Shown here: positions 24,661 to 37,693 of the stretch, piece by piece
How the letters are laid out: each line of letters begins with the position of its first letter
Position numbering within the stretch: the stretch's first letter is position 1
DNA from: Carnegiea gigantea
Taxonomy: Eukaryota; Streptophyta; Magnoliopsida; Caryophyllales; Cactaceae
Direction of reading: 5' to 3'
Length of the DNA: 64,000 bases
NCBI GenBank assembly: GCA_029747015.1
Contig: JAKOGI010000005.1
Span: 310,001 to 374,000, forward strand
The notes under the pieces: model-generated
The model's database searches: none
What the model was told of the DNA's origin: nothing
What the model saw: the letters and a program-made list of their open reading frames with translations, nothing else
Program-made: the position numbers and the translations under genes

Positions 24661-26835
24661 TTTAATTCAATATGCGGTAATAATTTGTTAAGACTAAGAT
24701 TGTTTACTGACAGTATGTAGTTTATTCATTGTGTATGTTAAACTTGTTCACTGAACCTTAACTTTCTCTTTTCTAGAACATCAAACGATGCCCCAGTGAA
24801 GTCTTCTAACATTTATGGTTTACAGCTGAAGCAATGAAATATTCAGTACAACAACAAAGACTATGGACAATAGCTGACAAATGCCTTGCAAACACTGGCA
24901 ACAGCATGAGGATTATGACAATTTGGATTGATTTTTTTTTTTTTTTGGGGCTCTATCATGTAATAGTACACTATTTGTGAACCAAATGATATGAGGAGAT
25001 TTTGGTTTAGAATGATATTCTTTTGGTTAATATTTTTTGGGTCAAGTACATAGGTGACTCTACAATAGAGCATGTATTTGCCAACCATGTAAATTTTTTC
25101 AAATTATTCGATGGAAATAGAAATGTTATAAAACTCGTTCATTCATCAAATGAATACTCTTTATTAATCAAGTTTTATATTGAACGAATGTGCATGACTG
25201 GTGTGTACTAAGTCATATTTTACTAGAACAAATATGAATAACATAATAAACAAATTAAATTCTCACAGTGTGGTAAAACAAACTTGTCAACTCTAATGAA
25301 CAAATCTAAATTAGGTGATGAACAAACCCACAAACTCTTATGAGCAAATTACATCAAAAGCACTGCACCCACAAAAAAAAAAGAAAAAAATTACCAAAAG
25401 TAACCGCACCACTAAACCAATAGCCGCCAGTCTTTTAAAAAAAAAAAAACGATTGGTATAAAAAAAAAAGCGGTTGGTATCAAATAATTTCCACAAAAAA
25501 AAATCCCATGCTGATGTGACAATTACAAATGTTACTGACATGGTCCGGAAGTATAAACTCTTGCGTGTCCATAATAATTTGCACAGAGAACATGTCCACG
25601 TCGACAACGCGTGTATGAGCTTTCTTTTTCTCAAATTGTTGTAAAAATGAGTGCAATGCAGTATAGATTGAGTGGAAAACTTGATATGTAGTGTGATCCA
25701 TAACTTATATGATTGGCAAAATTATCATCTTAGGCTTAAAATTAAATCGTGTCTTGGTATGTGTATTAAAAAATAAAATTTAATATATCTAAAAAATTAA
25801 TTGTAATTGTTCGGTTAAAAATATTGTTATTAGCATAAACTTTTTTAGTTAATTATGCTGATTTGGGAAACATGAAGATCATTCAGAATTTTAGAGAGAG
25901 TGGGAGCTTTTGTTAATTATCTAAATAGAGAGAAAATACAAAATGATGTCCTAACCACCATTCTCAACTCTCTATCTCTCTGTCTCTCTCACATGCATAT
26001 TGTAGATGGAAACCTAGAAAAATATCTATAGAAGCCAAAGCCAACTTCGTTTACAACTTCTTTATGATAGATAACTCTCTCAGGGAAAAAAAATGATATA
26101 TACTTGAGTTAGAATACTCCTGTTCTGAAACATTATCAATATAATGAAGACGCCTTGTAGAGTTTTAGAAACCTTTTTGATATTTTATATTTACATCTAA
26201 ATTAGTGACACTAAGACACTATTTTAAGTATATCAGTAACTTAATTTGTATGGACAAAAGCAAAATGCATCTCTAAACTTTATCTGCTTCATTTATGTGG
26301 AGTAGTGCGTAGTCTATGATTTTCAAATCTAGGGTTAATCAGAATCAATTTCTCTATAATTTACAATTTAGGGATAAGACTGCAACATTAGACTCGCCAC
26401 ACCGTACTGGTGGCGGAATTTTTGAGATATTAGATTTGGCTTTAGAACTAAGTTTGATACACTACACTTCTAAGTAGATTAAAGCTAAGCTAATATGATC
26501 AATGTATGTTTATTGATTAGAATAAATTGAATTTTTAGATCACAATCCAATATGCTAACATAAGATTGATTTAATATGATGTCAAGACAATTAGTTTTGG
26601 TGAAATCTAACTTAAATTTTCACATAGAATTATTTGCATTTAGAAAACACATTTGCTTTTTTTTGGGTGCAGTAAAAAAGAATACATTTGTTAAACTAAC
26701 ACACTAACATATCCACCATTATACCGAAAATAAACCTAAATTTTGAGATGGTTTAGTTTTCATCCTATCCAAAACTAAAACCCTGTTAACCTAATAACAA
26801 ATCAATTTAGTATAATCCAATTCAAATTCCAATTC
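24661..26835. other. AT-rich intergenic DNA
   Basis: No gene, terminal repeats or tandem array could be supported here. Short poly(A) and poly(T) runs occur at about 24932-24946 and 25370-25500. Confidence 0.5.
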
Positions 26836-27110
26836 CTGTTTTTTTTCATTGGTAAATTCTAATTTGCCAACTTTAACTAACTTCAATCCACTTTAACCAA
26901 ATTCAATAAAAAAATTTTCAACTTCAACCCAATTCAACAAAAAATATCAACGTCAACCATCATATAAAAAAAATATTAACTTCTTTCAACTTCAATCAAT
27001 TTTAACCCATTTCGATCAACTTTAACAAAAAATACTAACTTTAATTCATTTAATTTAATCTCAACCAATTTTATTCATTTTTTAATCTATATTTTTCGAC
27101 GAAAAGAACA
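26836..27110. mobile_element. MITE family A, copy 1
   Basis: The left end reads CTGTTTTTTTTCATTGGTAAA and the right end TTTTTCGACGAAAAGAACAG, which are imperfect inverted termini. The body is made of repeats like CAACTTCAACCAATTTC. Read on the opposite strand this matches the GTTGAAGTGGGTTGAAGTTGG bodies at 37501 and 38661. Confidence 0.6.
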
Positions 27111-27197
27111 GATCCTAAAAATGACTAATTCAGTTTGGGTCAACTTCCATAGGCAAATCCCTTGTGAGAAGGCAACAGGCATGCGTGATGGGATCTG

Positions 27198-27522
27198 AAC
27201 AACTTTAGTAGCGGGCTATCATCATCTTATTGTTGAAGGCAATAATAGAGTCATTATTCAAGCGATCCGAGGTCATACTCATATCCCTTGGCAGATTCAA
27301 AATTTGTTACAAGACGTCTACAATATGATCTCTTCTAATGTTCATTGTTTATTCCAACATACGTATCGAGGATGTAACATGGCAGCTGATTGGATAGCAA
27401 AATATGATTGTATTATTTATTCATCGTCTATTTTTTATTTTTCTTCCCCTTCATATAAATTTTTTTTTTCTATTCTCATAGATGATAATTTAGACAGAGC
27501 TCTTGTGAAAAGGACTGTCTAA
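27198..27522 (+). pseudogene. RNase H-like (RVT_3) C-terminal fragment of a LINE-type or domesticated reverse transcriptase-like protein
   Basis: An open frame reads LIVEGNNRVIIQAIRG, then a loop, then FQHTYRGCNMAADWIAK and a natural-looking C-terminus ending at TAA (27520-27522). These are the late blocks of the plant RNase H-like RVT_3 family, found in LINE elements and in many host 'reverse transcriptase-like' proteins. The frame is closed upstream by a TGA near 27195 and the N-terminal half with the first catalytic acid is missing, so this is a fragment. MITE A copy 1 lies about 90 bp upstream and may mark the break. Confidence 0.65.
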
Positions 27523-27954
27523 ATCCCTTATATTTATCTTCCCCCAAAACAGAAAAAAACTTCCATCGGCAAATATCCAACGCCCCGTGTGACGCCCACC
27601 ATATGTTCTCCACCGCCAGATTCCATCCAACCTTCCGCGAAAATGACACGCCGGATTATCTATTCAACAAGAACGCCACGTGGCGTTTTGGCAGCGAATT
27701 AATAAAGGCGCACATTGTTTTTTTATAGTTTTTCTTTTCGCCGATTGCGAGGTACGGAAGGAATCGCCGCTGCTCTTTCTTCTTCTTCACGGCTTCTTTT
27801 GTCAAAAAATGAAATCCTGATTTTCGTCGCATACTTTTTCTCCAAAATCTTGAATTTCTGGGTGTTTTGTAGATTCGATTTCTTCCAGAATCCGATTTTC
27901 TGGGAAATTCGGAATTTTGATTTTAGTAGAAACCCAAATTTTCCGCCATTGATT

Positions 27955-30900
27955 ATGAAGCGAATCGTCGACAATGCCATTGCAATCACCAAGGAGTAAG
28001 TCACTTCTTCATTCGCCCTTTTCTTTGTCTCTCCTTGAATTTCTGTTCGATTATTGGTTCCTAATTTCGTTGCATGAAATGCCTTTTTTTTGGGGTTGTA
28101 ATTTGATTGTTTGAACTTTGGCTGTGGTGTTCGGTAGAGGTTTGGTAATTTTGTTTTGGCTGCTTTGAAAGGAGAATCGAGCTATGGTCTATAGATATGG
28201 GTGTTTTGGATGCAGTTCAGCTTGGAATTCTTGTGATCATCTTTTTCCTTCCCTTTTTTTTTGGTTTTTTTTTGGGGGGGGGGGTGAGTGGTGCTACTTT
28301 CTGCCGCCAATTTGAAGCCGAAAACATGGAAGCTACCTTAATGTGCCACAAGGGTTTCAAGCTAGAGAGAGATACAGGGAGTCAAAAGGGTTCAAATTTT
28401 AGTTATTTTATTCCATGATCCAAAGAGAAATATCCAGAAAATGTGCCTTACATTCTGTATTTCTGTTTGGAAAGTGGATTTTAAGTTCTGGTGGGAGTGT
28501 GGATTTTAGGCCTAAATATACAGCTAAAAAGTGCACATGTCTTAAGAATTCGTTTAGTGATAAGTCAAGTCATTCACAGTCCTGGTGATTTATGGAATAT
28601 GGTTGGGGTTGTTAGCTACCCATGTTGTTTAGGTTCACTTTCATATCACTTTGGTGAAGATGGATGCAGAATAGCGGAGGTGGGTTTGCTAATCTTTGCT
28701 GGATGAGTGAAAAAGATATCTCTTTGTTGGATGACACAGAATCGGTTATGTGATCTTGATGTTTCTGGTCTGTTCAAGCACATCTTGAGGCACTAATGCA
28801 CTTTGATTCTATCTGATGTTCACGATGTGCATGATGCTTGAGCTTGGGGGGGGGGGGGGGTGGAATGTTACCAATTATGTTGAATGGTAAGTTTTGAAGT
28901 TACAGGTCCATTTTATCAGGATACCCTTGTATCACATTTGATTACTGATAAGAACAATAAAAAAGTATCTTCCGCTCGTCTTTTATGCTCCTCAGATATG
29001 GCAGGTTCTGACAGTTTGAGAAAAAAAATCTTCAGTAACTTTTTCGAGCTTACATTATAGCGGACGGAAGCAAAATGGGACTTCTGTTTTTGTGTAGTAG
29101 TAGGCAGTCTATGCTTTTTAACCTTGGGCGTGATAGAAGCAGTGTCTTGGCAAGTTAGGGCTAAAATTGATTCCATACACCCTGCGTATGCAGGATTTCA
29201 GGGTATGGATTTGGATTTAGATATGGCAGTTGCACGTGGCTTCCTGCCTCTTTCCATTGTTACCATTTACACTGACTGATGAGCCCCAATTTCATGGTGA
29301 GATACTGCAAAAAGATTGCCTATTGTCAAGGTTTACAGTATTGGAATCCGCAATTTTGACTTGCCTAGACCTTTTTATCATGTTTTGGAGATTCCTTTTC
29401 TCTTACTGAGGCATTGGACATATTTTGAAACTGTTTATACGTGTTATTATAGCAGGCTGTGATGTTTCTTTGCAGATCAGTGCAGACATTTACCTACGAG
29501 GCTTTGCAGAACATTGTCAGATTGATAAATGGCATCTCTGCACTTCTGTTGGCGATATTGCCGGGGAAAGCTACTATTCTAGAAGGTGTCCATGGCTGGG
29601 AATTAAGACCAACTTTTCGTGGCCCTCGATTCCCGCGGTGGATGGGAAAGTAAGTGTTCACTTGATCAGTGTCTATTCTGGCAGATTTTCTGATAGATGA
29701 TTCATGGTTTGATGTTGCTCATCCTCTGTGCTTATTCTCTGATGCTTGTTGGGTGTTTCTTCTATAATCTTCTGTTCCGAATTAATCCATACCTCAATTA
29801 TCTGTATAGTCACATAGTTGATCAAAAATGAAGAAGAAGATTGTCTTCCCTTTAGAAATAATGAGATACCTAAATCTTTTAGTTTCATTAAATAACTCTC
29901 ATGTGCTGTATGTTACATTGCATTTCGAGCTTAGATAGATGGCATAGGTAAAGTTCTGTCTGGCTGAGATCCCTTTGCCAAAAGCCTCTAAGCTGTTTTG
30001 TTTGTTCTCATTAGTTAGATAAGGTACATAAGAAGACAGAATGGGTGGGAGGAGCCAAAATGCGGTAGTACGTCTGTGTTGTGCATGGTTTATTAATATT
30101 GGCAATCAATGGTCTCCTTGTGAACTTTTGGAATGCTACTTTTTGTCAGTAATCATTTCACAAGGCCCAATGTAGAGTTTGGTAGATGTTTTCTATATCT
30201 TGTGCCGGCTAGTGGATAATAGTTGAATGTAAGAATGTCTCTGATATAAGCTTGTAGATAATAGAACAATGTAACAATGTCTTTGATTTATTGTTATATA
30301 TTTCTTTTAACAAACCCTTTGCTTTGTCTTTATGATAACAGTGGTGTCTCTTCTTTCAACCAGTTGATTCATGAATTGTCCATGAACTCTGATGCCTCAA
30401 GTGCAGATGACTCTTCTGGGGAAGAGAACGACAATGGATATGCATCACCTGCATCTCCCAAGTCTCAGAGCTCGCGATTCTCTCGGGCAAGCAGTGTAAT
30501 TGAGTACAATAAGCAATGGACTCTTATCGGCTTTGTATTGTCATGGGCTTTGTTTCCCTTAAAACTTTTGTTGGGATTGCCTTTTTGGCTCTATCGTCTG
30601 CTTTTTTCAAGGGGGAAAAAGATTCCTCCTATTTGTCATTCTCGACATCTTCATACTCCTAGAAGACGGCAAAGCTTGAGGGATCATTTTGTGCATCGTG
30701 CTACTGACCGCAGGCGAGGAATTATTGAGGTTTCTCCTTCTAACCTCGTGTGGATTTCATTAGCTTGTTAACTTGTTATTTTTTCTCAAGAAAAGTTCAA
30801 CACAGATGATTTTGTATCAGTTGCCTCATTCAACACACATCGTTCCGTCTTTTCAGGATCTTCATCTAGTTACTGAAATTTGCATAGAAACAGTCTTTGA

Positions 30901-33900
30901 TGCTGTCAACAAGGCAGCACATTTTCTTCTTTCACCATCCGAGGCTTTTAGGATACTTTGTGGATGGGCTTTTCCATACTGGAATGTTCCTAGTAGCACT
31001 ACTAGTATTCAGACTGACAACTCTGTTGAGACTGTCTCAACTACTACACTTGGACAGAATGAACCAACTCCAGCTGAAAGGAAAATGACCTCTCATCCCT
31101 TGAATACAGATGGGCGGACTTGCCAAGATGTCATTACTGAACTAGGGTAAGATTTGGCTTTTGCTACTGGGTGATGATAATACTAAACTATTTATGATGG
31201 GTTTTTAATTTGTGCACTTTTGCTTTGTCTTGAGGCTGCATATAATGACCTATGATCTTAAGGCTGGCTCATTTTTAAAACACATGGTTTGATTTTGTTT
31301 GATATTTTTTTGATGATGTTGGTATGTTTCTTTGCATATCCTAGGTATCCTTATGAAGCTATTCATGTGGTTACGGATGATGGATATATTCTTCTTCTTG
31401 AAAGGATGCCAAGGTACAACTCATGCTCCCCCCCCCCCCAAAAAAAGAAGAGAAGAAAAATGAGGGTTTGGGTGTAGTTGTAACTTTCCGTCAATTTTAG
31501 TTCCCCTAAAATGAGTGCTGATTGGCAAAGTTTGTGTTTCTAGACGTCATTCAAGGAAGGCAGTTTATTTACAGCACGGAGTTTTTGATTCATCCATGGG
31601 GTGAGTTTTACTCGATTCTTCATCCTTATTTCTTTACTCATTTTATGTTGTGTTAATTACATAGATGACGTGTGTGTGGCGATGTGATGGAATATTACAC
31701 AATTTCTCGTGTCCTCGGTGTTTTCCTTGCTTTATGGGATGGTTTGCAGATAATGGATAGAGTTATGTCCTGGCTTATTTTGGGGGTGACAAAGATATCT
31801 TCTTGCCCTTGATAATCATTTTTTTACTTAACTTCCTGCTCTTGGCTCTGAGAGCAGGCCGTCTTGACCATTTAGGTTGATGAACAAGAGTTGTGTGCCA
31901 AATTTTGGGTTAATATTACCGAGGAAGCATGGTATATGGTTTTGCATGGATGATGAAGTTGGGACTGATTTTGTTTCTGCTCATAGGCTTATTTAAGCAG
32001 GTAGGGTAAGTCTGATGGTTCATTTTGTAGGGATTTAAGAGGGCATGGAACATTTCAAACACATTTTGGCATTTGCCATGGTATATGGTTGTATAGGTCC
32101 TGTGCATAGTACTCAGCTGGTGAAGAGTTGACGACATCGTGGTGTCCTTGTCAGTTGAATTTTTATTGATGTTCAACTGGTCTGACGAATCCAGATTTCT
32201 TTTAGTATCCTTACCGTGATCTGCACATAATCATGAATTGCAATGCTCGTAAACAATAGAGAACAATATTTGGAAAAAGAAAAAAAAAAAAAAGAAAGAG
32301 TTGTTATAGAGCTTTGTACCGTCAATTTTTTTTATAAAGAAAAGATATTGTTATAGAGCTTTGTAGGGTCAAGAATATCTAGCCCCTGCATGCTCATAAT
32401 CTGATTATGATAACACGAGGGATGAGATTGTGTTCTTGACCATCTCAATGGAAACTACTACTGTTCAACATTGGTAGAAATGAGATGTTTGTGCCGGCAA
32501 AACTGCGAAAGTAGAATTGGGTGACTACTGACAATTCAACACAATGATAAATGTTCAAATCAGTCGTGGCCTGCAACATTCTGTATAGATCACACCTGCT
32601 GGTGGGGTCTGGAGAGGGAATATTAGTGGTGGTAATGACTATTACAGTAGTAGGGAATATTCTGGTTTAAAGAACACCCCCCCCGGCACAGGGGGCACAA
32701 GAAAGAAGAAGAATCTTACATTCATTGAATGTGGTGTAGACTGTTGCTTTCTAAGCATGGAGCATTTGGAACCTCTTTAGTACTCAAATTGTCAAAACTC
32801 AAAAGCCTGGAAGAGCAAGAGCAACTACCGGGATGTGAGATTGGGAATCAATGGCTGCATGGGAATTACAATTCTGCAGGGTCGGAGTTGATGAACCAAA
32901 TGGGAGGAAGAAAGAGTGAAGGTGGAAAGTAAAGCTTTGAAACGGTGATTCATTCTGGAGATTCAGAGCAGAAATAAGTAGCAGATTCAGGTTCTTTGTG
33001 ATAATTGATATAGACTTTGCAAAGTTCCTAGTTTAATAGCTGAGGAGAATGATTATCTGGCACAAAAACTGATGTAAATATGGTTCTTTTTTTAAAAAAA
33101 AAACTATAAATCCTAATATCCTATTACCAACCAAATTTAAAAAAAAAAAGAGAGAAAAAACAGCAATCACACTTTGTACGCTGCTGATGGAGGGTCTCAT
33201 TATGTTTCCATGTACAAAACCTACCCTCCCCTGTCCCTCTGAATTCTCACTACTGATCCATTTTTGTCCATATCTGATTGAGATTCTAGCACATTGTGAG
33301 GTACGGCTATGTGAACACCCCCCTTCCCAAGCAGTGCTCCTCAGGAATTGAGGTTATTTGCTTGGTTTTGTAATTTTACCATATTGCAGGCTTGAATGCA
33401 ATAAAATTTGTTACCTTGCCTGAGGATTGACATGATTACTAAATTTACCCCCATCATCATAAGCTTTTGCTTGAACTGCATGATTGGCTTGTGGGTCTTT
33501 TCTCAATGTTGCGTAGATACGAGCCCTCTGGTTACTGTATTGATACTTTACTGGGTCTCAGTCTGACTTGTTCTTGTTCAGTTGGGTATCCAATGGAGTC
33601 GTTGGCTCTCCTGCCTTTGCTGCTTTTGATCAAGGTTTGTGAATTATGCCTTATCTTCTACAGTCTACACTATGCTGAAATTGTGCTTAGTGCTTGGAAG
33701 TGACAGTGTCAATGTTGTATAACAGGGTATGATGTCTTCTTGGGGAATTTTCGTGGTTTAGTTTCCAGAGAACATGTGGATAAGAACATCTCTTCAAGAC
33801 AGTGAGTTCTTCTGGACTTCAGAAAATTGTGGACTTCACTGCTTGTTAATGTCATGATCGTAAACTATGTTAACTAATGTAGGTACTGGCATTACTCCAT

Positions 33901-34831
33901 CAACGAGCATGGAACCAAGGATATACCTGCTATGATAGAGAAAATTCACGAGGTGAAAACTTCTGAGTTGAAGTTGCGTTATCCTGATATTGATGAAGAA
34001 AGCTGTGATGAGCAGCAGCCTTATAATCTGTGTGCAATCTCTCACAGCTTAGGAGGGGCTGGTACTGTCATGTATGTTGTCACACAACAAATTGAACAGA
34101 AGCCTCATAGGCTTTCAAGAGTGGTATTACTGTCACCTGCAGGTTTCCATGATGATTCAACGTTTGCCTTTACCATTGTTGGGCATCTATTCCTCTTATT
34201 GGCACCTATCTTGGCAAAGATTGTGCCTGCCTTTTATGTACCCACCAGATTCTTCCGTATGCTACTGAACAAACTGGCCCGGGACTTCCATAACTACCCT
34301 GCCGTAGGTGGTTTGGTCCAAACCCTAATGAGTTATGTTGTTGGAGGAGATAGCTCCAATTGGGTTGGGGTCTTAGGCTTAACCCACTACAACATGGATG
34401 ACATGCCAGGAATTTCATTCTATGTGGCTCTTCATTTGGCACAAATGAAGAGGACCGGCAAGTTCAGGATGTTCGATTTTGGAAGCCCAGATGCTAACAT
34501 GCAAGTCTATGGATCTCCAGAGCCGTTGGATTTGGGGGAGTTCTTTGATCTCATTGACATCCCCGTTGATTTGGTGGCAGGGCGAAAGGACAATGTGATT
34601 CGCCCATCAATGGTGAGAAAGTACTACAATCTGATGAAAGAAGCTGGAGTAGAAGTGTCTTACAATGAATACGAATATGCCCACTTGGACTTCACCTTCT
34701 CTCACCGAGAAGAGCTCCTGGCCTACGTGCTGTCCCGTTTAAGGCTCGTTAGATCTACTCCCAAGAAGCAACTGAGCAGCAAGAGTGGGAAGTCGGAAAC
34801 CGACGAAGATTCACCCAAGAGTTCAGATTGA
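27955..34831 (+). CDS. Alpha/beta-hydrolase, acid-lipase (AB_hydro_lipase) type, 9 exons
   Basis: Probable lipid-ester hydrolase. Exons: 27955-27995, 29476-29649, 30342-30729, 30857-31146, 31345-31413, 31544-31600, 33582-33634, 33726-33801, 33883-34831. All joins are GT..AG and in phase, total 2097 bp (698 residues plus stop). A Ser/Asp/Glu-rich linker (about 86-123) precedes a strong hydrophobic membrane segment at about 131-160. The lipase domain has the oxyanion motif LQHG (His332-Gly333), the nucleophile elbow SHSLGG (Ser438), the acid in AGRKDN (Asp619) and the base in YAHLD (His650). The C-terminal tail is Lys/Ser/Asp-rich. Length and architecture match the plant group represented by Arabidopsis At1g73920 and At1g18460 (recalled). 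Membrane anchoring with the catalytic domain after it is inferred. The long introns 1 and 6 show nothing coding. Confidence 0.92.
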
Positions 34832-35560
34832 TGGGGTAATTCAAATCTCTTTTGCTCTTGTTCTTGCTCCACAAGTTATGCCAATTACTGTTGTGTCCTT
34901 GAAATCTGTACTGAGTGTAAATAGCTGCAGGCAATGGGGTGTGGCAGAATCCATAGGTGTAGGGCGAACCCTGTTGCAATTCGGCCTTGGCTTCCCCCCC
35001 ATCATTTTATTTTAGGGGGGAGATAATGAATTGTTGCAGTGAGTGTGTGTTTCATGAAACAGAACAGAAGTCATCTTGTAAATATTACGCAGACATGAGA
35101 CACCTTTGTCTTTTGTTTTGGGGTGTCATTTTATTCTTGTACCGTTGTGATTACCAATCCAAGAGTTCTCGCTCAAGTGTGGATTGAGTTCATCAGAGAG
35201 TTTGGAGTGATACTTATAATATGTGTGCGTGTGTTCGTACTTTATCTTATATAATAGGTAAGTGTCGGTAAACTTGTGTGGGAAAGCTGATTCAGGCCCA
35301 AGGATAAAGTGGACTGCACAGTGATTGGGATTTGGGACTTAAAGGCCATTTTTTCTTTTCTATGACACTTTAAGATCGTTCTTTTACATTTCATAATGAG
35401 ATTGTATCACTTAAAATGGACGTGTAAAAGTACAGATATGGTAGCCGAAGGGAGATTTTAGAACCTTGCAGTCTGTCCACCACTTTGTTGATAAGCTTTT
35501 GAGGCAATGAACGTTGTTTTTTGGTTCTCGTCCTCCGTACGAAGCGGCTTATATAATCTT
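34832..35560. other. 3' UTR and downstream intergenic DNA
   Basis: This follows the lipase stop codon. AT-rich unique sequence likely includes the 3' UTR to about 35250. No exon or repeat is evident. Confidence 0.5.
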
Positions 35561-35705
35561 AGGACGTGAACTTTTGTTCACTTCAAAAATCCTAGCTACT
35601 AGTTAAACAGGGTAAACATCATATGTACAATCCTAGGACGTGAACTTTTGTTCACTTCAAAAATCCTAGCTGCTAGTTAAATAGGGTAAACATCATATGT
35701 ACGTA
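35553..35705. repeat. Tandem duplication, 75-bp period, two copies
   Basis: The segment beginning GGACGTGAACTTTTGTTCAC at 35562 is repeated at 35637 with only a few changes. Each copy contains GTGAACTTTTGTTCAC, a near-perfect palindrome. Confidence 0.85.
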
Positions 35706-35946
35706 GTCTTATCCGATAATTATAGAGAGGGAACACAATTCACCTCTCACTTCACCTTGGCAACATTCTTGCTTGTCTTTCCATAAGGGTCTCATCAACT
35801 GCTAGTTGCCGGCAACCTCCCCTTCATTTGATGTAAATCTTTTCAGACACTGTTGACCAAATGAGCATACCAAGTTAGCCCAAGTTGGATCTAATTCCGA
35901 TGGTTCGACGCACCAGCGGACCAAATTGAATGTCCGTGTTTAATTA

Positions 35947-36168
35947 GGGCATGTTCTTTTCAACTTATTACAGATACCTAGTATTGATCAGTACTAATGA
36001 GTTCTGATCATGGTGCTAGATGCAATTCAATGTTGATCTTGCTCATTAGTGATGTTGTTATAACCAGAAAATATGACTAAGTGTAGATAAGTTTTTATCA
36101 ATGCTGATCGATGTTAATGAATGCTGATTAATGTTAAATGTTGATGATAAGTTAAAAAGAGCATGCCC
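35947..36168. mobile_element. MITE family B, copy 1
   Basis: The left end GGGCATGTTCTTTTCAACTT and the right end AAGTTAAAAAGAGCATGCCC form clear imperfect inverted repeats. The body carries repeated TGATCAGTACTAATGAG / TGCTGATCGATGTTAATGA units on both sides of a central AT-rich part. No coding capacity is seen. Confidence 0.75.
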
Positions 36169-37500
36169 TTGGTGAGTTTTCCACTCATAGACTGGCTTGG
36201 TCTGTGGGTCAACGGCGTAACTTAGGATGAAGATGAACCAGGGTAGGCAGACCATGTTGAGGTCTGCCCCTACTAATGGGTAATAACACACGAATTCTGG
36301 AAACATGAAGTCAGATGCTAAAGCAGCCTCCTCTGTTACATTGGCAGGCCAATGAATTTGGCATCTCTTGGTCTAGACTGTTATTACTCTGCTCAAAGCC
36401 CAGAAAAAGAAGGCAAATTGGAGGCATGAATGTGGAAGAAAAGGAGATGGTCTCCACATGGGACAGAGATTGTTGTGTGGGGACTAAGCTACAACACCTT
36501 CCCCTCTTGCACATTTGTGCCATTAATTCTGTACTTAATTAACTTGATTAACATGAGTTTCTCTAAAACAAGATCTCTTTCATCCATCTTCAAAGCAAAA
36601 ATCAGTGGAAGAATAAAGAGATATTGCCTTGATTCCTATCTCTCCAATCCTAATATGCATGATTATCAACATTTAGTTTGAATTGCTTATCAGATTCATT
36701 TCGAGTTAAAATTTTAACTGATACCAAATTTTTGTGTAAGTACGAAATAGGGAACTTATACTCATTCATAGGTCAAATCCTAAGGACATGATGGATAGAA
36801 AAGAAAAACCATCAATTGAAACTATTTCAAATCTGAATCGAATGGCATCTAGCTGAATACATGACTCGGCACTTGAGACAACGTAACTAACCACAAGTGG
36901 ATTCTAAATTCAAATTGACCTGAATCAAACCAAAGATGATCTTGACTATTTTTCTCCTAAATCGTCTTTTTTTTAAAAGACAAGTTTATTGGATAAAATA
37001 TTAATTTAATGCAAAGTAAACTTAAACCGAAAATCAGCAAATCCAAAACCGCAACTATAACTGGAACACGTTGTCAGCACTAACACACCATTGCATAGCA
37101 TTAATAGCAAAGTATTGTTGATAAATCCTGCTGGACTAACTTTCTTGTTGGATACGCGTACAAAGAGGACAAATTTAGTTCAAATATTTATTTATTTATT
37201 TTTTTCCATCATAAATCATAATTCATAAATCATAATTCATGTGTATGATTTGATCCTGTCTTTCTCAGCATTGCATCAGACTGAATGTAAAGGCATTCCA
37301 ACAACAATGCCAAGGACAAGATTGCTCCATACCTTGGTGTCTTATTCTTTTCAAAATATTTATAACTAACGATTATTATGCATGCACTTGTAAATTTGCA
37401 ATTATGTGTAGAATGAATTTCTGCTTCAACTTGGCCAATTGGCCATTCAAGTGAAATGGTGTATAGCTATATACGTAATTATCTATAGTTCAACGACTGA
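36169..37500. other. Intergenic region with short open frames of unclear status
   Basis: 36170-36540 keeps frames open on both strands with protein-like composition (minus strand VCYYPLVGADLNMVC and WKTHQGH just beside MITE B copy 1). No family was recognised and no start or splice structure is convincing. The rest is AT-rich without a supported feature. Confidence 0.35.
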
Positions 37501-37693
37501 TTCTTTTCGTTGGAAAAATGGGTTGAAAAATGGGTAAAGTTGGTTGAGATAGGTTCAAGTTGATTCAAGTTGGTATTTTTTTGGGGGTTAAAGTGAGTTA
37601 AAGTGGGTTGAATTAAGTTGAAGTTCGTATTTTTTATTGAAGTTCGCGAAGTGGGTTGAAGTTGGTAAATTGAGATTTACCAACGAAAAGAAC
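37501..37693. mobile_element. MITE family A, copy 2
   Basis: The ends TTCTTTTCGTTGG and CCAACGAAAAGAAC are inverted. The body is a run of GTTGAAGT / GGTTAAAGTGAGTT variants. Confidence 0.7.
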
